A DNA stretch of 48,228 nt from a virus. The DNA lies in the IMG/VR virus record IMGVR_UViG_3300006947_000018, positions 1 to 48,228 of that record; one strand, written 5' to 3'. How positions within the stretch are numbered: position 1 is the first letter of the stretch; the number at the start of each line of letters is the position of its first letter. A program made the position numbers and the translations under genes. A model generated the notes under the pieces. It ran no database searches. It was given only the letters and a program-made list of their open reading frames with translations, and was not told the DNA's origin. Of this stretch, positions 1 through 8,279 are shown piece after piece.

Positions 1-2
1 GA

Positions 3-650
3 TTAGTATACGGCAATGGCGGACTAAAGTGCTGGCCTAAAGAATACACAATGACCATAAACACACATGAAGCCGCAGTAGATGGTGAAGGAATGGAGTT
101 TTGCTGGAAACTAAACTACATACAGATGAATGATATATTTTCAGAAGTACATCAAACAGCATCGCCCTTCCAAGCCTTCAGAGCAGGCTTTAGAGAAGGT
201 GTTAAATTAAGTTTAGATCAAGGTACTAGAGTAAAAGCACACGAGTTTCAAGATAAAATATGGTACGGCAACTTTAACAGACTAAATGTTTGGTGTAATG
301 TTGGCACAGATGTAGAAAACGGATGGTGGGCAATATACGGAGCACGGTTAGGTTGTGAAAAAACAATACTAAGCGACTGGGACACAAATAAAATATCAGA
401 CTACGACTGGTTCAAAGAGTTTTTTGAAAAAGAAAAAAGTTATATAGACAGCGACGAACAGTTACAAGAGAAGGCTATTGCTATCGGTAATAGAATAAAT
501 GAGGAAGTACAGGGCATGATGCTGTTTGAACCCAACGATCAAATGAGTAAATTCTTTAAAGCAACGTTCGTTAATCCTAAAAGATGGGGAGCCATGATCA
601 CTGAAAGACAAATACAAGATCTTTTAGAGAAAGGCTTAATTGGGCGATGA
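3..650 (+). CDS. C-terminal part of a repeat-type glycosyltransferase-like protein (partial)
   Basis: The reading frame is open back to the left edge, so the ATG at 51 is probably internal and the gene starts outside the window. The protein ends like the 1187-residue protein at 8931-12494. Both have a Y-G-x-G-G-(L/V)-K module end, then an aromatic/small/aromatic segment leading into FRxxFRExVKLxL, and near the end a motif of the type I-x-D-Y-x-W. This is therefore a second copy of that protein's C-terminal domain, next to a second set of radical SAM genes. The function is not proven. The family resemblance is to GT-A-like modules, which are best seen in the longer paralogue. Its stop overlaps the next start (ATGA), which indicates translational coupling. 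Confidence 0.75.
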   Translation, partial: LVYGNGGLKCWPKEYTMTINTHEAAVDGEGMEFCWKLNYIQMNDIFSEVHQTASPFQAFRAGFREGVKLSLDQGTRVKAHEFQDKIWYGNFNRLNVWCNVGTDVENGWWAIYGARLGCEKTILSDWDTNKISDYDWFKEFFEKEKSYIDSDEQLQEKAIAIGNRINEEVQGMMLFEPNDQMSKFFKATFVNPKRWGAMITERQIQDLLEKGLIGR

Positions 651-1262
651 CACAATTAGCATGGATCTTCGGACATACATCTAACTTTTCACAGGCGTTA
701 GATTCAGAGTTTAGAGACAATGGCATATCGACATATGGCTGGGGCAGAGACACTATTGACTATGCTGACTTTGATAAATTCATAGAAGGCAAAGTAGTGC
801 CTGATATTTATAGTGTTAAATGCTAACATAGAAGAACAAATAGCACTTCAAATAGATACAAAAAATTATAAAAATATCCGGGTAGAAGATATGACAGGAA
901 TGCTAACAACATATTCTCCTGTGTTTTTATTCTTTGTTAAATTAATTAAATGGTTAGAACAACAAAATAAAGAAGCAAGTATATGTGCTATCAGTAGTTC
1001 TATTACGGCCTGGCCTTATAAATCAAATCAATATGTTATGTATGCTGTACTACGGAGTATGCTACAGCAAGTCGTGTTTAGTGCGTCTAACAGCGTCACT
1101 ACAGCGTTTTGTGTCAGTCCTAGCGGTATTGGCACCCATAATATAAGTCATTACGCAAACCATGTTATAAGACTCATAAAGAATAAAACTGATTTACAAT
1201 TAATTGACCTGTCAATGACAGATCCTGTTATAGACTTAACTAGGTACAGCAATGATACATGA
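647..1262 (+). pseudogene. Short-chain dehydrogenase/reductase-like gene split by a frameshift
   Basis: An ATG at 647, overlapping the previous stop, opens a 59-codon frame ending at 826. It begins with beta-strand residues and GHTSNF, which resembles the SDR nucleotide-binding glycine motif. From about 803 the homology continues in the +1 frame, open from 798 to 1262. Joining the frames after Pro-Asp gives PD-FIVLNAN, matching the SDR 'NAG' strand, followed further on by a serine-rich strand and a Y-x3-(M)Y-A-V-L-R helix like the SDR active-site region. The only start for the second frame is a GTG at 813 inside the NAG-like strand, without a ribosome binding site, so two separate genes are unlikely. 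It could be a broken gene, a base-call error or a recoded gene. No classic slippery heptamer is visible. The end overlaps the HAD gene by 11 bases. Confidence 0.6.
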
Positions 1263-1944
1263 TTACATATTTGACGTAGACGGAACACTGACACCTAGCA
1301 GAGGAATAATGGATCCTCAGTTTAAAAAAGAGTTTATTGCTTTCGCAAATACGCATAGAGTGTTTTTAGTTACAGGCAGTGACCGACCAAAGACCATAGA
1401 GCAAATAGGCGACGAAGTTTATAACAGTTGCGTTAGAGTTTATAACTGTAGTGGCAATGATGTGTATGCTAAAGACAAGCAACTTAGTCACAACGACTGG
1501 TCCTTGCCAGCAGAAGCCGGCTTCTTTCTAGTAAACGAATTAGATAACAGCAAATGGCAAACACAAACAGGCTTACACATAGAAGACAGAACTGGCATGG
1601 TAAACTTTAGTGTAGTAGGCAGACATGCAAACAAACAACAACGAGAACACTACTATCAATACGATTTAATAGTACAAGAAAGAACTGCTATTGCTGAAAG
1701 ATTTAATACACGTTTCCCAGAACTAAGTGCGAAGGTTGGCGGAGAAACAGGCATAGACATATTTCAAAAAGGATGTGATAAATCTCAAATATTAAAAGAC
1801 TTTGACACAGACTCAATTAAATTTTATGGTGATAGGGTTGATCCAGCAGGAAATGATTATCCTTTAGCAGTAAAACTAATACAAGAACATGTATTTGCTG
1901 TAACTGATTGGCAACATACTAGGGACTTATTAGAAAATGAGTAA
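1252..1944 (+). CDS. HAD-superfamily phosphatase, phosphomannomutase-like
   Basis: This 230-residue protein has the HAD motif I DVDGTLTPSR (nucleophile Asp8 and acid Asp10), a motif II region VFLVTGSDR, a substrate-side segment GGETGIDIFQKGCDK, and a motif IV-like FYGDRVDPAGNDYP. The last two are the hallmark arrangement of eukaryotic-type phosphomannomutases (HAD-IIB), which interconvert mannose-6-phosphate and mannose-1-phosphate, and of related sugar phosphatases. The length fits that family (about 220-250 residues). It overlaps the SDR remnant upstream and the radical SAM gene downstream (8 bases), so all are co-transcribed. A role in supplying mannose-1-phosphate or a related sugar phosphate for the nearby glycan genes is inferred. 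A plain sugar-phosphate phosphatase is the main alternative. Confidence 0.75.
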   Translation: MIHDYIFDVDGTLTPSRGIMDPQFKKEFIAFANTHRVFLVTGSDRPKTIEQIGDEVYNSCVRVYNCSGNDVYAKDKQLSHNDWSLPAEAGFFLVNELDNSKWQTQTGLHIEDRTGMVNFSVVGRHANKQQREHYYQYDLIVQERTAIAERFNTRFPELSAKVGGETGIDIFQKGCDKSQILKDFDTDSIKFYGDRVDPAGNDYPLAVKLIQEHVFAVTDWQHTRDLLENE

Positions 1945-3475
1945 TTACGACCAGGCGGCAGACACAGCCAATAAGCAACTAGACGAAATAAGTCCTAGTA
2001 TGTGTTATGCCAAATGGGCTCAGGTATCAATGCACTTACACAACGGTATGACACATAGTTGTTATCACCCACCGACACATAAGATACCATTAAAAGAATT
2101 AGAAGTAAATCCTTCAGCATTACATAACACTGAAGAAAAGAAAGAACAACGTAGACAAATGTTAGCAGGCAAAAGGCCTGATGGTTGTTCCTATTGCTGG
2201 CGTATTGAAGACGTTGGCGGTAGAAGTGATAGAGTTTACAGGAGCGGCGAGTACTGGGCACAAAATTCCAGGGAAGATATTGCTGAAGCGGGGGCTGATG
2301 GAAACATTAATCCACGTTATGTTGAAGTCAATTTCAATCAAGCATGTAATTTCAAGTGTAGTTACTGCTCGCCGCACCTATCCAACGCATGGGAAAAAGA
2401 AATAAAGCAACACGGAGCATACGATATTGTTGGTGGCGAACACAATAACCTCGACAGTTTGAGAAATGCTGGGCTGATGCCTTTAAAGTTATCACAAGCA
2501 GAGAATCCATACGTTACGGCGTTTTGGCAATGGTGGCCTGAAATGTATAAAACACTAGAAGTTTTTCGCATGACAGGTGGCGAACCGTTAATGGATAGCA
2601 ATACTTTTAAAGTATTGGATTATGTATACGACAATCCAAACGCATGGTTAGAAATGAGTGTGACAACTAATATGTGTCCACCTAAACCAGTGCTGATGGA
2701 CAAGTTCATCGAATCGCTACAAAAATTAGAAAAGATACAAATATGGGAGGACCCGGAAAAGTTTAATCCAAACTCAGGGAATAACTGGTATGTAGCACCA
2801 GCATGTAAGAACTTCGCAGTATTTGTAAGTGTCGATGGCTTTGGCGAACAAGCAGAGTATATGCGTAACGGTATGGATTTTCAGATGCTACAGGACAACG
2901 TACAACGTGTTTTAAAAGAAACAGATAATACAACTATTACATTTATTAATACGTTTAACTCACTTAGTCTTACAAGTTTACGTGATTATTTACAATGGAT
3001 ACTCGACTTACGAGATCAGTATGCTAAAGATGTACAAGGAACAAAATATATTCCTATTCCAGACAATGGCGATCATAAACATGATGACTATGAAGTAAGA
3101 CCTAAGCAACGTATATGGTTTGACATTCCGTTACTTAGAGCACCACTTTGGCAATGTATACAAGTAATGCCTCAGCAGTACGAAGACTATCTAGAAGAAG
3201 CCATCGCATTTATGGAACTAAATGAGTCAAATGAAGTAAATATAGACTATAGAGGATTCAAAGATTTTGAAATAGATAAGGTCAGACGAAACCTTGCATG
3301 GATGAAAGAAGGCAGAAAAATGTCACAGGAAGATCTTATAAAAGCAAAAGCAAACTTTTTTAAGTTCTTTACACAACATGATGCTAGAAGAGGCACAGAC
3401 TTCCTAGCAACGTATCCAGAAATGGGTGATTGGTGGAATATGTGCGAACAGGCGAATGCCTTAACAGGAGAATAG
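1937..3475 (+). CDS. Radical SAM protein with N-terminal twitch-type cysteine domain (copy 1)
   Basis: This 512-residue protein carries the radical SAM cluster motif CNFKCSYC (Cys137, Cys141, Cys144) and the SAM-binding GGEP at 214-217. An N-terminal extension holds four more cysteines (Cys23, Cys42, Cys84, Cys87) that could bind an auxiliary Fe-S cluster, with a histidine-rich SCYHPPTH segment in place of the CC pair seen in the other copies. From memory this matches the 'twitch domain-containing radical SAM' family (N_Twi_rSAM), in which the auxiliary domain precedes the core instead of following it as in SPASM proteins. The substrate is unknown. It lies in an operon with a paralogue 1 base downstream, and a shared or sequential role is likely. 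Confidence 0.85.
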   Translation: MSNYDQAADTANKQLDEISPSMCYAKWAQVSMHLHNGMTHSCYHPPTHKIPLKELEVNPSALHNTEEKKEQRRQMLAGKRPDGCSYCWRIEDVGGRSDRVYRSGEYWAQNSREDIAEAGADGNINPRYVEVNFNQACNFKCSYCSPHLSNAWEKEIKQHGAYDIVGGEHNNLDSLRNAGLMPLKLSQAENPYVTAFWQWWPEMYKTLEVFRMTGGEPLMDSNTFKVLDYVYDNPNAWLEMSVTTNMCPPKPVLMDKFIESLQKLEKIQIWEDPEKFNPNSGNNWYVAPACKNFAVFVSVDGFGEQAEYMRNGMDFQMLQDNVQRVLKETDNTTITFINTFNSLSLTSLRDYLQWILDLRDQYAKDVQGTKYIPIPDNGDHKHDDYEVRPKQRIWFDIPLLRAPLWQCIQVMPQQYEDYLEEAIAFMELNESNEVNIDYRGFKDFEIDKVRRNLAWMKEGRKMSQEDLIKAKANFFKFFTQHDARRGTDFLATYPEMGDWWNMCEQANALTGE

Positions 3476-3476
3476 A

Positions 3477-5132
3477 ATGCCAAGAAAGCATGACGAAACA
3501 GATAACGAATATCGCGATAGAGTAATTGATCCTATTTCGGATTCATTCTGTGCGGCAAAATGGCTTAATGCGACAATATGGTTAGGACACGGTGGAACAG
3601 CAAGTTGTCACCATCCCCCGGCGCATAATATAGACATAGAAGAAATTAAAACTAATCCTTCAGCAATTCATAACACTAGACACAAAAAGAAAATGCGTCA
3701 AATGATGTTAGAAGGCACTCGACCAAAAGAGTGTGAATATTGTTGGAAGATCGAGGACATGGAAAAAGATTCCGATGGCCACAGACCTGTAAGTGACAGA
3801 ACATTTAAAACTGTTATATACTCTGATGAAGAGATTGAAAAAATTGCTACAATGGATCCAGCAGATGATGTTAATTTAAAAACATTAGAAATTGCGTTTG
3901 ATAGAACATGTAACTTTGCTTGTTCGTATTGTAATCCAGCATTTAGTAGTACATGGGTTAAGGACGTTAGGAAGTTTGGCGGATATCAAAACATTAAATC
4001 AGACGCAAGAGGTCACTTTATTGACGATGCCCCGTATGCCGATCCGTTTGCTAAAGGCGAAGAAAATCCTTATGTGAAAGCATTTTGGGAATGGTGGCCT
4101 GAACTAAGTTTAGAGTTAGAAGAACTTAGAATTACAGGTGGCGAGCCTATGATGAATAATAGTGTGTGGGGATTATTTGAATGGTTCAAAGACAATGCTG
4201 ATATTCATCCAAATGCTAAAAACATGCGGTTTGCTGTTAATAGTAACTTAGGTGGTAAACCAGCATTAATTAATAGATTAGCAGAAGCATCACAGCATGT
4301 TAATAAGTTCCACTTATATTCAAGTGGTGAAGCAGTAGGACTTGGCGGGGAATACATTAGAGATGGTTTAATCTGGTCCGAGTGGAAACAAAATTGTGCT
4401 ATTATGTTACGCGAAGGAAACATTGAAGGTTTCCATATGATGATGACAGTTAACGCATTATGTTTAGATAGTATTGTACAATTTTTAGATTGGATTCTAG
4501 GCATGAAGCGAGAGTTTGGCGCAAGTAAGCCTAGGTTTAGTGTAAACATATTACGTTTTCCAAGTTTCCAAAGTGCGTTAACATTACCAGATCACTTAAG
4601 ACAACTGTATCACACAGAAATAAGAGAATGGCTTAACGGTGTTAGAGACAGAGACGAAAGAGATCAACACGGACATCCGTTAGTAGCAAACTGGGAAGAG
4701 GAACAGTTAACTAGACTTATTGAATATTTAGATGTTGTTAAGACACCACATAGAAATACTGCCGATAAAGATTTATTAGAACATGACTTTAGAGTATTCT
4801 ATGAACAGTACGATCAAAGACGTGGATTGGATTTTAGAAAAGCATTTCCAAGAATGGTAGAGTGGTATGATAGTTTAGAATTCACTGAATTAGTAGAACC
4901 AGAAAACGATATTCAGAAACCTAAAGGCGACAGACTAGTTGAAGTTTATGCTCATAGAGAAGTAAGCGAAGATGGTGAAGTTACTGTTGAAGAAGTAAGA
5001 CAACGTACACGAAAAACCGGTGAAAGCAAAGACGATTATGATGATACAAAGTACTCAGAAGAACCAGATTACAAAAGGGCAGGCAGTAGTATTGGGTGGG
5101 ACCCAGACGCAGATGGACTTGGTGGAAACTAA
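3477..5132 (+). CDS. Radical SAM protein with N-terminal twitch-type cysteine domain (copy 2)
   Basis: This is the nearest paralogue of the gene just upstream. It has the auxiliary-domain cysteines Cys25, Cys44, Cys86 and Cys89 with the histidine-rich SCHHPPAH segment, then the radical SAM motif CNFACSYC (Cys145, Cys149, Cys152) and GGEP at 221-224. At 551 residues it is longer than copy 1 because of a charged, low-complexity C-terminal tail (roughly residues 480-551, rich in Asp, Glu, Lys and Gly) that the other copies lack. The start has a GGAGAATAG-type ribosome binding site over the previous stop. The substrate is unknown. The shared histidine-rich N-terminus suggests that copies 1 and 2 handle related substrates or form a pair. 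Confidence 0.85.
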   Translation: MPRKHDETDNEYRDRVIDPISDSFCAAKWLNATIWLGHGGTASCHHPPAHNIDIEEIKTNPSAIHNTRHKKKMRQMMLEGTRPKECEYCWKIEDMEKDSDGHRPVSDRTFKTVIYSDEEIEKIATMDPADDVNLKTLEIAFDRTCNFACSYCNPAFSSTWVKDVRKFGGYQNIKSDARGHFIDDAPYADPFAKGEENPYVKAFWEWWPELSLELEELRITGGEPMMNNSVWGLFEWFKDNADIHPNAKNMRFAVNSNLGGKPALINRLAEASQHVNKFHLYSSGEAVGLGGEYIRDGLIWSEWKQNCAIMLREGNIEGFHMMMTVNALCLDSIVQFLDWILGMKREFGASKPRFSVNILRFPSFQSALTLPDHLRQLYHTEIREWLNGVRDRDERDQHGHPLVANWEEEQLTRLIEYLDVVKTPHRNTADKDLLEHDFRVFYEQYDQRRGLDFRKAFPRMVEWYDSLEFTELVEPENDIQKPKGDRLVEVYAHREVSEDGEVTVEEVRQRTRKTGESKDDYDDTKYSEEPDYKRAGSSIGWDPDADGLGGN

Positions 5133-5781
5133 TACTAGAACTATAGAGGCACATCTAACTGAAAAAAGTATAGGTGACGAACTCTTGGTTGAAGGAAGTA
5201 TTATTCCTAGCGACCTACGTGAAATATATCAGGATATAGTTAAACGTAGGTTTGAAGTATACCCTAACAGTGATAAAGTAAACGAATTAAATTACGATTA
5301 TCCTAGTTATGACTGGGCATCGTATCATGAATACAAATGTATTGATGTATTTCCTAATCTTAAATTAATCTTTCCTTACATTAAGCAATGTTTAGATATA
5401 GCAGGCGATGATTATAACGACTATTATTTTAAAAGTTGGATTAATGTTTGGCCTAAAGGACAAAAAATTATACCGCATAGGCATTACGGAACTTGGCACG
5501 GGTATTATGTTGTTAATGATACTGGTACTACAACATATTATACATATAAAGAAGATGGCAAGAACATGGTAGTACCGCTAAAGAACTTTTCCGGACATTT
5601 TACATTTATGCCAGCACACATATTACATTGGGCAGATGAGAACCCACAAGATGCTATGCGTATAAGCACAGGTTATAATATCAGTACATGGGAACAAATT
5701 GAAGAAGAAGATGCCGCAAATAAAAATGGCAGGGGCGGCCATATAAAAAATATAATTACACCTCTTAAGGATTTACTATGA
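5113..5781 (+). CDS. 2-oxoglutarate/Fe(II)-dependent oxygenase
   Basis: The ATG at 5113 overlaps the previous gene by 20 bases and gives 222 residues; an upstream ATG at 5020 would lie deep inside the radical SAM gene and is less likely. The core shows PHRHYGTWHGYYVVN (an iron-binding His-x-His start and the double-stranded beta-helix), then FMPAHILHWADEN (distal His), and R-x-S-x-G-Y-N-I, which provides the arginine that usually holds 2-oxoglutarate. This resembles the phage-common 2OG-FeII_5 type. It probably hydroxylates a small molecule or a protein residue; the substrate is unknown. The position between radical SAM genes suggests that it acts on the same pathway. Confidence 0.75.
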   Translation: MDLVETNTRTIEAHLTEKSIGDELLVEGSIIPSDLREIYQDIVKRRFEVYPNSDKVNELNYDYPSYDWASYHEYKCIDVFPNLKLIFPYIKQCLDIAGDDYNDYYFKSWINVWPKGQKIIPHRHYGTWHGYYVVNDTGTTTYYTYKEDGKNMVVPLKNFSGHFTFMPAHILHWADENPQDAMRISTGYNISTWEQIEEEDAANKNGRGGHIKNIITPLKDLL

Positions 5782-7190
5782 GTAAGATAAAACCAATATG
5801 GGAACACGGCGCAGTTAGTCCAGAATCACCTAACAAGGTATTTTGTACTGCTCCATGGACACATACTTATATTAGTCCTCAATCAGAAAGACGAATGTGT
5901 TGTGCTAGTAGAGAAGAACATCAATTTCAAAAACAATATATTGATGCTAGTAATGACGAAAAGTATGGTGAAGTAAGAGAGTCGGGTACTATTGATGATT
6001 ACAAACCTGTTAGTTTAAAAGAACATTGGAATTCACCTTACATGATGGACATAAGAAAAAAACTTATGGCAGGCGAAGAGATACCGCAATGCGATGTGTG
6101 TAATGACAGTATATTAAGTAGCAGTACCTACCGCCAATGGTTTACTGGTTTCTTATTTGAAGATAAAATAGATCAGTGTTTTGACAGCACGGATGAAGAT
6201 GGTAGAACTACAATGGAACCTATTAGTTTCGATTATAGGTACAGTAACTTATGTAACTTTAAGTGTCGTATGTGTGGTGAGCAACTTAGTTCAGCCTGGG
6301 AAACAGAAAAACGTAAACACGATCTGTGGACACCAGAGCAACAACCGTTTATGGTTCCTGAAAATAAAAAGATTATTCAAAAGTTTCAAAAAGAAGTAGT
6401 AGAAGAAGAGTTTTGGGAGTACATCAAGTCAGGTACAGTAGAAGAATTGTATTGGGTTGGTGGCGAACCACTTATGTATGACATACATTGGAAGTCAATG
6501 GATAGACTAGCAGAAGATGATAACTTAAAGAAAGTACATTTACGTTATAACAGCAACCTAAGTAGAGTAAGATATAAAGATTATTACTTATACGACTGGT
6601 TACCACAAGCAAAAGATTGGACTATGTGTGCTAGTATAGACGCAACAGGACCAATTGGCGAGTTTGTCCGCACAGGACTTGTTTGGGAAGAATGGGATAG
6701 AAACTTTCGAGAAGGTGTAGCACTACCAGGTGGTCATGATAAAATGATAATGGACTTAACATTAACAGGTCCGGGTATGTTTGATTTAAAAAACTTCCTT
6801 GACTATGCGTTAGAGTTAGATGTTAAGATAGAAACAAAACGTATGTTTGCGTTTCATCCAGATATTGTATTATCACCTATGGCATGGCCTAGACACATAC
6901 TAGATGAAATTGTAAATGATGTTTTAGATTATGCTAGACCAAGAGTTACTGAAAAACAGCAAACACTTATTAGAGAATTAGAAAGTATGCTAACTTCGCC
7001 TACATTTCAAGAACAGTTTCCTGATACAGCAAACGAACAATTCTTTAATGGTAGAGCGTATCAACATATAATACACAATATTCGAAAGGATGGGCAAGAC
7101 GGTCGTCTTACATTAGGTGATATTTACAGAGAACATAAGGAACTTTGGTTATGGTTTAGTAGACCTGATCCAAAACACAATCAACGTTAG
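5778..7190 (+). CDS. Radical SAM protein with N-terminal twitch-type cysteine domain (copy 3)
   Basis: This 470-residue protein has an auxiliary domain with CTAPW (Cys23), a CC pair (Cys41-Cys42) and CDVC (Cys105, Cys108). The core motif is CNFKCRMC (Cys159, Cys163, Cys166), and GGEP lies at 228-231. The 'C-x-x-P-W ... C-C' pattern is that of SPASM/twitch Fe-S domains, here N-terminal. It starts with an ATGA overlap on the oxygenase. It is the last gene of the + strand run, and its final 4 bases overlap the stop end of a small gene on the other strand, so the two transcripts converge without a visible terminator. Confidence 0.85.
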   Translation: MSKIKPIWEHGAVSPESPNKVFCTAPWTHTYISPQSERRMCCASREEHQFQKQYIDASNDEKYGEVRESGTIDDYKPVSLKEHWNSPYMMDIRKKLMAGEEIPQCDVCNDSILSSSTYRQWFTGFLFEDKIDQCFDSTDEDGRTTMEPISFDYRYSNLCNFKCRMCGEQLSSAWETEKRKHDLWTPEQQPFMVPENKKIIQKFQKEVVEEEFWEYIKSGTVEELYWVGGEPLMYDIHWKSMDRLAEDDNLKKVHLRYNSNLSRVRYKDYYLYDWLPQAKDWTMCASIDATGPIGEFVRTGLVWEEWDRNFREGVALPGGHDKMIMDLTLTGPGMFDLKNFLDYALELDVKIETKRMFAFHPDIVLSPMAWPRHILDEIVNDVLDYARPRVTEKQQTLIRELESMLTSPTFQEQFPDTANEQFFNGRAYQHIIHNIRKDGQDGRLTLGDIYREHKELWLWFSRPDPKHNQR

Positions 7191-7330
7191 TTTGCGAGAG
7201 TGCCAAACACACCAATTACTATTAAGCCAACTGTCCAAACGTTGGCTCCAAATATAGCAAGAAATAGTACTGCCCAAATCCAAAAATTGAAACTTAGGAC
7301 AAAACTGATAATTGAACTAATAATACCCAT
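7187..7330 (-). CDS. Small membrane protein, 47 residues
   Basis: The start codon at 7330-7328 overlaps the stop of the upstream gene as TAATG, which argues strongly for a real, coupled gene. Almost the entire product is hydrophobic, with two probable membrane helices (about residues 4-12 plus 18-30, and 33-44), and it is rich in Ile, Val, Phe and Trp. There is no recognisable family. It could be an inner-membrane accessory protein, or holin-like by size, but nothing specific supports lysis function. It ends inside the convergent radical SAM gene. Confidence 0.6.
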   Translation of the reverse strand: MGIISSIISFVLSFNFWIWAVLFLAIFGANVWTVGLIVIGVFGTLAN

Positions 7331-7746
7331 TATCTTGTGTAGTAAGACTCACAAAGTGGGTCCATATAACTTGGTGTATTAACAGACTGAGTTACAGTAA
7401 TTGTCTTACCGTTGTAAGGACTAACTCCAGTCGTAGTAATCATTGGCTCAATCGCCTCGTAATCAACAACTGACATAACAACATAGTTGTTAATATCAGC
7501 ACAATGAGTTCTACCAAGAGCAACGTCAGTGGCATTTCTATAAGCATTATACTTAGGTGCCATATACTCTTTTTCACCATTGTCAACATACTCATTGACT
7601 TGAGCAATCGCTGTAGCATAGTACTTCATTGTACGAGTGATTCCAGCCTTAGCCGCACCAGCATTTTTATACTGAGTGGTGCCCCAAGATGTCTTATTTG
7701 GCTCTCTGTGGATTGAACTATTCTTCTTACTTACTATTACAAACAT
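7330..7746 (-). CDS. Hypothetical phage protein, 138 residues
   Basis: I do not recognise a domain. The protein is mixed polar, with tyrosine- and asparagine-rich stretches and no signal peptide or membrane helix. It follows a full promoter (TTGACC, 17 bases, TATAAT) and a TAGGAG ribosome binding site 6 bases before the ATG, so it is well expressed and probably early. It is translationally coupled to the small membrane protein downstream. Confidence 0.7.
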   Translation of the reverse strand: MFVIVSKKNSSIHREPNKTSWGTTQYKNAGAAKAGITRTMKYYATAIAQVNEYVDNGEKEYMAPKYNAYRNATDVALGRTHCADINNYVVMSVVDYEAIEPMITTTGVSPYNGKTITVTQSVNTPSYMDPLCESYYTR

Positions 7747-7780
7747 AAAAACTCCTACCTTCTTATTAACTTATACAACT

Positions 7781-7809
7781 ATTATAACAAAAAACGCTGA
7801 CAAGGTCAA
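7781..7809 (-). promoter_or_regulatory. Sigma-70-type promoter, upstream of the 138-residue gene
   Basis: Read on the - strand: TTGACC (7809-7804), a spacer of 17 bases, then TATAAT (7786-7781). It is followed by a leader with TAGGAG before the ATG at 7746. The -35 box lies a few bases after the stop of the 77-residue gene. Confidence 0.8.
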
Positions 7810-7813
7810 CCTT

Positions 7814-8047
7814 TTATTGACCTAATCTATCAGCAAGAGTGATATTGCCAAGATAGCAATCAGCCAAATAATTAAATTGACGATTGTACGCACTTAAAGT
7901 GTCGATAAACGGGATGCCTAGATCCATATGGATATCAGCATCTACAAAGTTCCAGTTAACCTCACCTTCTTGTGTACCCATATGGATATTTTCCAAGTTA
8001 GTTACTGCTTTGTTGAATGCTTTTGCTAATTTTCTATCTATGTTCAT
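7814..8047 (-). CDS. Hypothetical phage protein, 77 residues
   Basis: A small acidic protein with no family I can name. The N-terminus is basic and helical (MNIDRKLAKAFNKAV), followed by an Asp/Asn-rich middle with two short motifs of the type DxHMDLG. It is a single-gene unit: its own strong promoter and TAGGAG ribosome binding site precede it, and another promoter starts directly after its stop. Confidence 0.7.
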   Translation of the reverse strand: MNIDRKLAKAFNKAVTNLENIHMGTQEGEVNWNFVDADIHMDLGIPFIDTLSAYNRQFNYLADCYLGNITLADRLGQ

Positions 8048-8082
8048 ATAAAACTCCTACCTTTTTGTTAAACTATGTGCAT

Positions 8083-8111
8083 ATTATACCACATTTCGTG
8101 GCAGAAGTCAA
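8083..8111 (-). promoter_or_regulatory. Sigma-70-type promoter, upstream of the 77-residue gene
   Basis: - strand TTGACT (8111-8106), 17-base spacer, TATAAT (8088-8083). The leader (GCACATAGTTTAAC, then an A-run and GGTAGGAG) is nearly the same as that of the promoters at 29159 and 36948, so these form a family. Confidence 0.8.
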
Positions 8112-8120
8112 CCTTTTATT

Positions 8121-8279
8121 TTACCAATTATGGATATTTCCAGCAATAATGACGAAACAAGTGACAAAATTAACCAGTACAATTACACTTCTAATGATTG
8201 CTATTTTGTCTGCTTCACTGTCAGTAGAGCCACTCTTTTCCCCTAGGCTCTTGGCCCAGATTCTCCAAAGGTTTTTCAC
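8121..8279 (-). CDS. Small membrane protein, 52 residues, GTG start
   Basis: The GTG at 8279-8277 overlaps the TGA of the methyltransferase gene as GTGA. The product starts KNLWRIWAKSLGEKSG, a basic/aromatic amphipathic segment. It continues with an acidic linker and one membrane helix (about residues 28-47: isoleucine, valine, phenylalanine), ending in a short GNIHNW tail. I think similar small proteins occur in cyanophage genomes, but cannot name a function. It is the last gene of the long - strand run. Confidence 0.65.
   Translation of the reverse strand: MKNLWRIWAKSLGEKSGSTDSEADKIAIIRSVIVLVNFVTCFVIIAGNIHNW

Noticed and set aside
4205-4549. 114-residue - strand ORF within radical SAM copy 2
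   Set aside because: A shadow of the coding strand; the + frame has clear radical SAM motifs through this region.
7200-7382. 60-residue + strand ORF after radical SAM copy 3
   Set aside because: It lies antisense to a better supported small membrane protein gene and a hypothetical gene, without a ribosome binding site.
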